From: Aureobasidium sp. EXF-3400
Taxonomy: Eukaryota > Ascomycota > Dothideomycetes > Dothideales > Saccotheciaceae
Direction of reading: 5' to 3'
DNA: 64,000 nt
Assembly (NCBI GenBank): GCA_024195585.1
Contig: SWBL01000166.1
Coordinates: 42,780 to 106,779 of the forward strand
The notes under the pieces are model-generated. The model searched no databases and was not told the DNA's origin. It saw nothing but the letters and a program-made list of their open reading frames with translations. Position 1 is the stretch's first letter, and each line of letters starts with the position of its first letter. Shown piece by piece: positions 58,384 to 64,000 of the stretch. A program made the translations under genes and the position numbers.

Positions 58384-60749
58384 TCAAATGACAACATGCT
58401 CATAAGCAGTAAGCAAAGCACCATGTCTATGCTTATTCATCTCTTGAGATCCCCCTTGTCGTTGCAAGAGATCAATCATGCGACGCACAGCTTCTTTGCA
58501 TTTGGTGTATAGCTGATCCTTAGAGTTTGCTTCGTTAGCTGGTAGAGTGGCCAGGAGATCGGTCATGGTGAGCTGTGCATTGGAATGTTAGTCAAAGATC
58601 CCCAGATTCGCTATGAGAGAAGGAAAGACACTTACAGCTTCTTCAAAAGCCCGATGTTGAAACGCCCACCACACACCAGCATCACCTTCGAAAAAGTCGT
58701 TGATCTTGAAGTATGCCCAAATGGCTTCGTGAGCTGCTTCCAATGCGCCGCGGAAGTTGAGTTCCACACCCACTTCTGCATCTTCAAAGGCTTGAATAAT
58801 CATCAAACAGTGATAGAAGTTGCTTGTAAAGAACAGGTTTTGGCGAACCGCTCTACCGCTATGTTGAGACATCTGACGCAACGTCTCATAGTCAGAAGTT
58901 GTGAGGAACGAAGGAGCAGATTTCCAAATCTCGCGGAAAGAGTTCGCCAGAGTTGTTTTCGCGCGTGCGTTCTTAGCTATGGGTATGGAGAGAGAGACCG
59001 GAGAGCAGAGGTTTTCCTGGACTTTGAGTGCTAGTCTCCATAGGCATTTTATGTATAGGACGTCTGCTTTGTCGACATCTTCGGTGATTCTCTGGTGTGG
59101 GAGAATGGGTGGTTCGGGTTGTCTGGGTAGATCCTGGGGCGGTGCGATGACGTTGATGCTCATGAGATTCTCGATACGAGCGCTGCTGCCTGTGTATCTT
59201 GTTGAGTCTTGCGCTTCGAGCTCTGTCTCGTTAGCCAAAGAATCAATCGACACATCGCTGTGGGTGGCTGTTGGTGGCAGTTTGAGTAGCACAGTTAGAA
59301 ATGTGTCTTGGTAGAGGATGGCCTGCCAGAATCTCCTTCGCGTGTGTTTCTCCACAGGTGAAATGTTTGGCAGAATGATATCAGGGTCGCGATGAAGTCG
59401 CAGTGCATAAGCCTGTCGTACGATGATTCCGGACCAGGCATACGCATCCGACGCGTGATTGTCGTTCATCAAGAAGTAGCATAGCAGGATCTGAGCGCCC
59501 AAAGCTCGGAGTGATGATCTGTTAAGATAAGAGTAAATGCGAAGTGCTTGATTAGCAGCAGAGGCTGTTGCTCTGTTAGGGACTCATTCTGCTCTATGTT
59601 CGATTGTCAAACTCACCCAAAAACTCGGCACTCGAGCTTTTTGCATCATAACTTGCAAGGTCTATGAATTGTGTACCCATAGCATACAGCGCAAAGTGTA
59701 GAGCGATCAGATCAGCATCCGCAGTTTCGCGTTCTCTTTCTGGCAAAGCCCAGAATCGCTCATATGCCACGTAGAAAGTTCGTCGATGCAGGAAAGGATA
59801 CACAGGAGCCACACATTCAAAGTACTTGGCGATCAAGATATCAGCCTGTTGCTTGCTGGGTAGCACTGCAAGGACCTCGGGTAGACCGCCTTGACATGTC
59901 CAGTAGTTCGTGAAGGGATGCGAAGATCCAATGCCAAAGATGTTAGAAGGCGTCTGTTTAGAGAAAGGAACCTGTGACTGCAAGAAAGGTGAACCAAACC
60001 CGACGGAGGTTTCTCGAGGTGAGCGATGATGGAACTTTGAGAACAAGTCAGTCCTTATTTGCTTCATGCCAGAAGCACTTGTTGGTGAAGATGGAGAGCC
60101 ATCGAAAGAGCCGTCAAGTTTTCGGATCTTGGCTGGTGGAGGCTTCACAATATGCCTTTGCCTCTCAATTCCATTATCTTTATGGCTTTGCTTCGTGTTA
60201 GCATCTCTACTACCCTCACTACGTAGTTTATCTACATACCTTGCATCAGCGATCAGATTGGCAACATGGGTGTATCTACAAGTTGACTGACGTTTGGCGC
60301 AAGCCAAGCATCCCGGACGTCCTCGATCGCACTGCGAGTGGTACATTAGTACATGTTGCTCATAACCGAGTTTCGCAAGCTAAGCAGATATTCTACTTTC
60401 GGAACCACGAGGCATAACTCGTAGTGATACAGAGTAGAGTGAAGATGGAAAGAAAACTAACCTTGGTCTTGCGCTCTACACATTCCTCACAGCTCAGCGT
60501 AGGCTTATTACGCTTCTGCTTGGGTTTCGCGCGGTCGCCATCAGGCGTGTCTGTTCTTGCATCCTGGGCAGGTGACTGGCTGACACTATTCGTGCGTGGT
60601 GGCGCAAATGCGCTGATAGGCGTCACTGGTACAGATCCATAACTCGCAGCATGGTATGGCGATTGTTGAGCAAACTGTTGCACTGGCGGAAGATGAGGTG
60701 GTTGATGTGATGCGAAGACCGGCGATTCAGAAACAGGTAACCCGGACAT
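58384..60749 (-). CDS. Zn2Cys6 fungal transcription factor
   Basis: Four exons on the minus strand, 60462-60749, 59617-60331, 58636-59570 and 58384-58572, give 708 residues. The first intron splits the zinc cluster. Joined, it reads SCEECVERKTK|CDRGRPGCLACAKRQ with cysteines at 87, 90, 97, 104, 107 and 114, the full binuclear cluster. The second join (EFL|ATASAANQALRIYSYLN) needs an unusual GAG acceptor at 59571; the more usual CAG nearby breaks the frame. The middle homology region continues with LRALGAQILLCYFLMND, RRRFWQAILYQDTFLTVLL and further helices. The last join gives AFEEA|LTMTDLLATL. The N-terminus is Pro/Gln/Ser rich. It is a nuclear DNA-binding regulator; target genes cannot be predicted. 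Confidence 0.88.
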
Positions 60750-61377
60750 TCTCGTCGACTCGGGTTCCTGCCGCGTTCAGCGGGCTGGAAACAATGGTTG
60801 TTCTTTCCTCGACCCCGCGCTGTTGCGTATTCTTGTGGAGGACTGGGGGAGACGGGTTGATCTGCGTGTTTGGAAACCTGCCTCTTGGTGGAAATAATCC
60901 GATATTAGAACTGCCTGAATAGCCCCGGGAATAGAGAAAGAACGCGACTTGTCGAGGACATCCGGGGCGACCGAGGATGTCATGACTGGAGAGCAGGAAA
61001 AAGCCAAGCCAATTTTCCCAACATCATCCGAACCGTCCGCTGTGTCGTTGAATCAAGCAACCCACTAACGAACCTAATGTTGGCTGGCCTCGGTCGGACC
61101 AGATACATTTGGAAGTCTATACCATTGACATGGGTACCAGGGCTGACAAGACAGTGCAGTCATAGGGACGTTTACGGCGCATCAAGAAGCTGGGGAAACA
61201 CTGCAGCTGCGGAAAGAGGCCCGAAATCGGCGCTTCGACAAACACAGAATACATTGTCCGCGATACAATCAAAACATACTTCGGGAATCGCAACGGTAAG
61301 CAAGATGAAGCTGAATGGGGTATATTTATGGTAGAGTAGCTCATATCTAGGTCGTTGAAGCTTCACGAACGAGCACC
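60750..61377. other. Intergenic: 5' flank of Zn2Cys6 gene and 3' flank of GST gene
   Basis: The left part holds the promoter and leader of the minus-strand factor; the right part is the 3' UTR of the GST gene. No gene. Confidence 0.45.
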
Positions 61378-62103
61378 TTAGTGGAAGTTGGCCTCTCTCT
61401 CCTTCTTCATCTCCTGAGTGGCAGGACGGTTCAGGATTCTCTGCCACCATGCCCAGAAGGAAGGCAGGTCCTTCTCAATCTCGGCGTGGAAAGCATCGCT
61501 CTTGTCTCCGAAGATGAAAGGCAGAAGCATGTTCCAGGGAACGAAAGACAGATCTGCGTATGTGTACTTGTCACCGACAAGGTATTGGGTACCCGACTCT
61601 TTGAGGTGCTTGTCCAAGACTGTGAGAACACGCTTGATCTCGTTGCCGTATCTCTCGACTGCTGAGTCGATCTTCTCTGGGTGGTAGTTGGTGAACCAAA
61701 CGCGCTGGCCAAAGTAAGGGCCCTGTCCGGAGACTTGGAAGTGAAGCCTGGAGAGATGGTTAGTCGAGGTTGCATGAGCGATTACATTGATGTCATCTTA
61801 CCATTGCTTCAACAGGTACTTCTCAGGGGTGGAAGTGTATGTGAACTTGCTCTCCTTATCGTACTCATCGATCAGGTACTCGACAATGGCACCGGACTCC
61901 CAGAGGGTGATGCCAGTGTTAGGGTCCTCAATGGTAGGTGTTCTTCCATTGACACAGAGCTTCTCGTACTCGGGCTTCTTGAGGTCGGCGAAGTCCCAGA
62001 GCTTGTGCTCGTATGAAAGACCAAGCTCCTTCATGAGCAGGACAACCTTCCAGGGGTTGGGACCACCAGCATGGCCGTGGATGAGGATTGGCTTGAGAGA
62101 CAT
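61378..62103 (-). CDS. Glutathione S-transferase, Ure2p-like
   Basis: Two exons, 61802-62103 and 61378-61747, give 223 residues; the join LLKQ|W|LHFQVSG continues the alpha-helical domain. The thioredoxin-fold half (1-85) has GPNPWKVVLLMKELGL, with Asn16 at the site used by Ure2p-class enzymes, and IEDPNTGITLWESGAIVEYL with the glutathione-binding Glu-Ser. The C-terminal half contains YLVGDKYTYADLSFVPW, the conserved helix 6 hydrophobic staple motif. It probably conjugates or reduces electrophiles with glutathione in the cytosol. The leader carries a TATA box and an adjacent stress-type element. Confidence 0.93.
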
Positions 62104-62715
62104 GTTTGTGAGAGAGATTGATAGTAAAAGGGAATTGAGAGAAGAAACTCAATTGAAACAACTCCTCGCAGCAGTTTATATACCCCTTCTAGACTTCTTG
62201 AGCTAGGGATACGTTTTAGCCATTCGCCCCACTCACGATTCATCGAAGCTTCCATGATGTCGCTGCGGGAGTAGAGTTTCGGCACTCGGTGTTAAGCATA
62301 CAATGCTTAGAAAAGCATTCCTACCCCTCTCGGAAACTCGGTCAAGCTGGTCACAAGCCATTGAACCCGCTGTACGAGTGCTATAAACAAGCGGTGTGAG
62401 ATGTGCGACAGAATTGATAGCTTCGAGGCACAAAAACCACGATCTGATCCTACCAGGCACGAGATCTGAGTGGGGGCTGGTGACAAAACATAATGCGGGG
62501 TAAGGTTAAATCAAGCTGACAAAAAGACAGTAAATTAAGCATGATTAAATGGAGCTATGAGATGTTTGCGGAACCGGGTATCTCGCACAAAGAAAGAAAG
62601 AAAGGCAGACAGTCAAATCCCACCGTCAATTCCGTAAATCGTAAATCATCATTTGACGCCCATGGAAGCCATGTTGTGCCAATAATCCCACAGGCCGCGC
62701 GAATCAAGCTGTCCT
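62104..62715. other. GST promoter and 3' flank of BTB gene
   Basis: 612 bases with the GST leader and promoter at the left. An open minus-strand frame (62649-62960), rich in Glu, Ser and Thr, overlaps the possible extra BTB exon in another frame. It was not called. Confidence 0.4.
62174..62188 (-). promoter_or_regulatory. TATA box with adjacent AGGGG element of the GST gene
   Basis: On the minus strand, AAGGGGTATATAAACTGC lies about 72-86 bases before the GST ATG. TATATAAA is a consensus TATA box. AGGGG next to it matches the core of stress-response elements bound by Msn2/4-type factors in yeast. Function in this organism is inferred. Confidence 0.5.
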
Positions 62716-62984
62716 CTATCTTTGCGGCGACGGAGGGCCTCCACGTATGACAAGCTTCTTTGGCTTCTTTCGTGAGGGGCTTTCTGCGTCTCCGTTGACG
62801 TTGTGTGGCTCGACTCTTTCTCCTGTGATCGGACTCTTGGCAATGGTTCTGCTGGTTCCGTTGAATCGTCGGACTCCGTATCCGTTGTCTCGTCGAGATG
62901 AGTCTGGTGGTGTGGGAGGGCCAGACTCTCGTTCTGAGGATTCGCTTCTTCGTTCTCCATCGGGGAGTCGCTCCGCGCCTGCGT
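62716..62984 (-). other. Possible alternative 3' exon of the BTB gene
   Basis: If the intron 62985-63131 is used (GGCAAAG|GTATCT .. CTCTGCAG|ACGC), the BTB frame continues as DAGAERLPDGERR, then an Arg/Ser/Pro-rich disordered tail with SGPPTPPDSS and ends KKPKKLVIRGGPPSPQR before a stop at 62716. The lysine-rich end looks like a nuclear localisation signal. The intron (147 bases) is longer than others here, so this is only a possibility. Confidence 0.4.
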
Positions 62985-63121
62985 CTGCAGAGATTGATCT
63001 TCGTCGTCTGGGAGGATTTGGCGTCAACTTCGATGCAGGACCTTCAACTCATTGTTATTCGAGTTCTGAGGCGCAGAGAATGGCAGAACAGGAGTCGAGT
63101 AATGGGCAAGGAAGGGGTTGG

Positions 63122-63816
63122 GGTTAGATACCTTTGCCGTTGCCATACTGCCGTGGAGTAAGGTCCTCGTGGTAGGCGTCTTCATCGCCGTCTGTTGGAT
63201 CGTCGAAAAGCATGCCTCCAGTACCGGCCTTAATAGCGTTGACCATGTCGACTGCGAAATCAGGATTGTCTTTGAAACAGTTTCGGTAACTCTCAGCATT
63301 CTTGTCGCTGTCTGGGTCCATGATCTGTCGCGCGGCGATTTGAGCCATGAGCCTCCGGAAAGGCGAGCCTACTGGAGAGCTACGGTAGATTTCGTTGATC
63401 TCTTCGGCATCGGGTACGAGTTGAGCTTCAAGCAAGCCCTGCCTGTATCGGTCGATGGACTCGTTCCTCAAGACTGGGAGATCGAACTTGTTGCAGAGCA
63501 AGTATAGCTTGTGGCAGGCTACCGAGTAGTCGTATTTCTTCTCGTCCGTCATGTCGGACGTGTCGTCCAAAGTTCCTTGATACAACCATTTCACCAGCAA
63601 CTCGAAGCCAGCAGGGTCTTCATCAGGCAGTGCAAGCTCTGATCGCTGAGACGGCTTGGACGTCTTATCGGTGAGGAATTCGGACTCGAAGTAGGGCGAA
63701 TGGTGACATAGTAGGTTGCGATGCAGCGACCAATGCCGACGCTCTTCACCGACGTAGAAGTCGATTGTCGGGCCAGAGAGGAGCCTTTTCCACAAAGTCT
63801 TAGCTTCGTCAGGCAT
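63122..63816 (-). CDS. BTB/POZ domain protein
   Basis: A single-exon reading from the ATG at 63814-63816 to TAA at 63124-63126 gives 230 residues. A TTG three codons earlier in frame is not a start. The BTB core reads GPTIDFYVGEERRHWSLHRNLLCHHSPYFESEF, where the paired His-Ser-Pro-Tyr-Phe is diagnostic (quoted here in part: WSLHRNLLCHHSPYF). It continues with LLVKWLYQGTL and YLLCNKFDLPVLRN. Fungal proteins of this kind are often substrate adaptors for Cul3 ligases, but many are uncharacterised. The C-terminus may be longer: a donor GTATCT at 63131 and acceptor CTCTGCAG at 62985 would add a tail ending near 62716 (see findings). Confidence 0.82.
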
Positions 63817-64000
63817 TTGCGCCAACAGAAAACAAGCGGACAGGGCTCAAGCGCAAGCAGTGCAGTATGGTGGGACGTACTCGGCAAAGGTCTTTGCGGT
63901 AATCTCGCTGACGTTAGCTCTGGCCATGCGAAGTACTACGGGCGCGTTGTTGGCATACGCAAAGTCGCGCGAGTAGATTGGTGGTAGGTATCGATAAACT

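Noticed and set aside
57801..58424. 207-codon hydrophobic minus-strand frame
   Set aside because: Composition-driven (T-rich DNA read as Leu/Phe/Ser), overlaps the last exon of the Zn2Cys6 gene and converging 3' UTRs.

Overview
This window is nuclear DNA of a filamentous ascomycete (Pezizomycotina). Genes are monocistronic on both strands. Introns are short (about 46-65 bp in coding regions) with GTRAGT-like donors and YAG acceptors. The gene content is typical of these fungi: class V and class VII chitin synthases with myosin-like heads, an Ecm33 wall protein, a Medusa-type developmental regulator and a Zn2Cys6 factor. The style (intron size, spacing, gene families) suggests a Dothideomycete, but that placement is inference. 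Gene models were built by hand: exon joins were chosen so that reading frame and family conservation continue across each junction. Many automatic starts here are GTG or TTG and were moved to real ATGs or upstream exons.

Left part (1-24.5 kb): class V chitin synthase (minus, cut by the window edge) lies head to head with class VII chitin synthase (plus) across 1.6 kb. Next come a Mug190-like SMP/C2 membrane-contact protein, a 3.4 kb gene-free stretch, the GPI wall protein Ecm33, a 404-residue protein of unknown function, and the Golgi mannosyltransferase Mnn9. Middle (25-47 kb): Ccz1 (minus) is divergent from an Afg1-like ATPase. Ribosomal protein S23 (minus) is divergent from a cysteine-rich GPI-anchored protein. 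Then follow an eight-exon mitochondrial carrier, a Kelch-like single-span protein with a long cytosolic tail, a pirin with an added membrane anchor, an F-box protein, and a nuclear-looking protein with an in-frame 9-residue repeat.

Right part (47-64 kb): directly after that gene lie two unrelated tandem-repeat arrays, back to back (about 240 bp x 4+ and about 190 bp x 5). A gene-poor stretch of several kb leads into the long leader of a MedA/Acon-3/Ren1 homologue. A Zn2Cys6 transcription factor converges on medA from the right. A Ure2p-like glutathione transferase and a BTB/POZ protein, both minus, close the window.

Functional theme: at least five genes act in wall building or surface glycoproteins (two chitin synthases, Ecm33, Mnn9, the Cys-rich GPI protein), and the Kelch protein may be a sixth. 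They are not one operon-like cluster. Only the chitin synthase pair is an established conserved gene pair. The strongest unexplained sequence structure is the double tandem array at 47.2-49.1 kb. No tRNA, rRNA, CRISPR or intact transposon was recognised.
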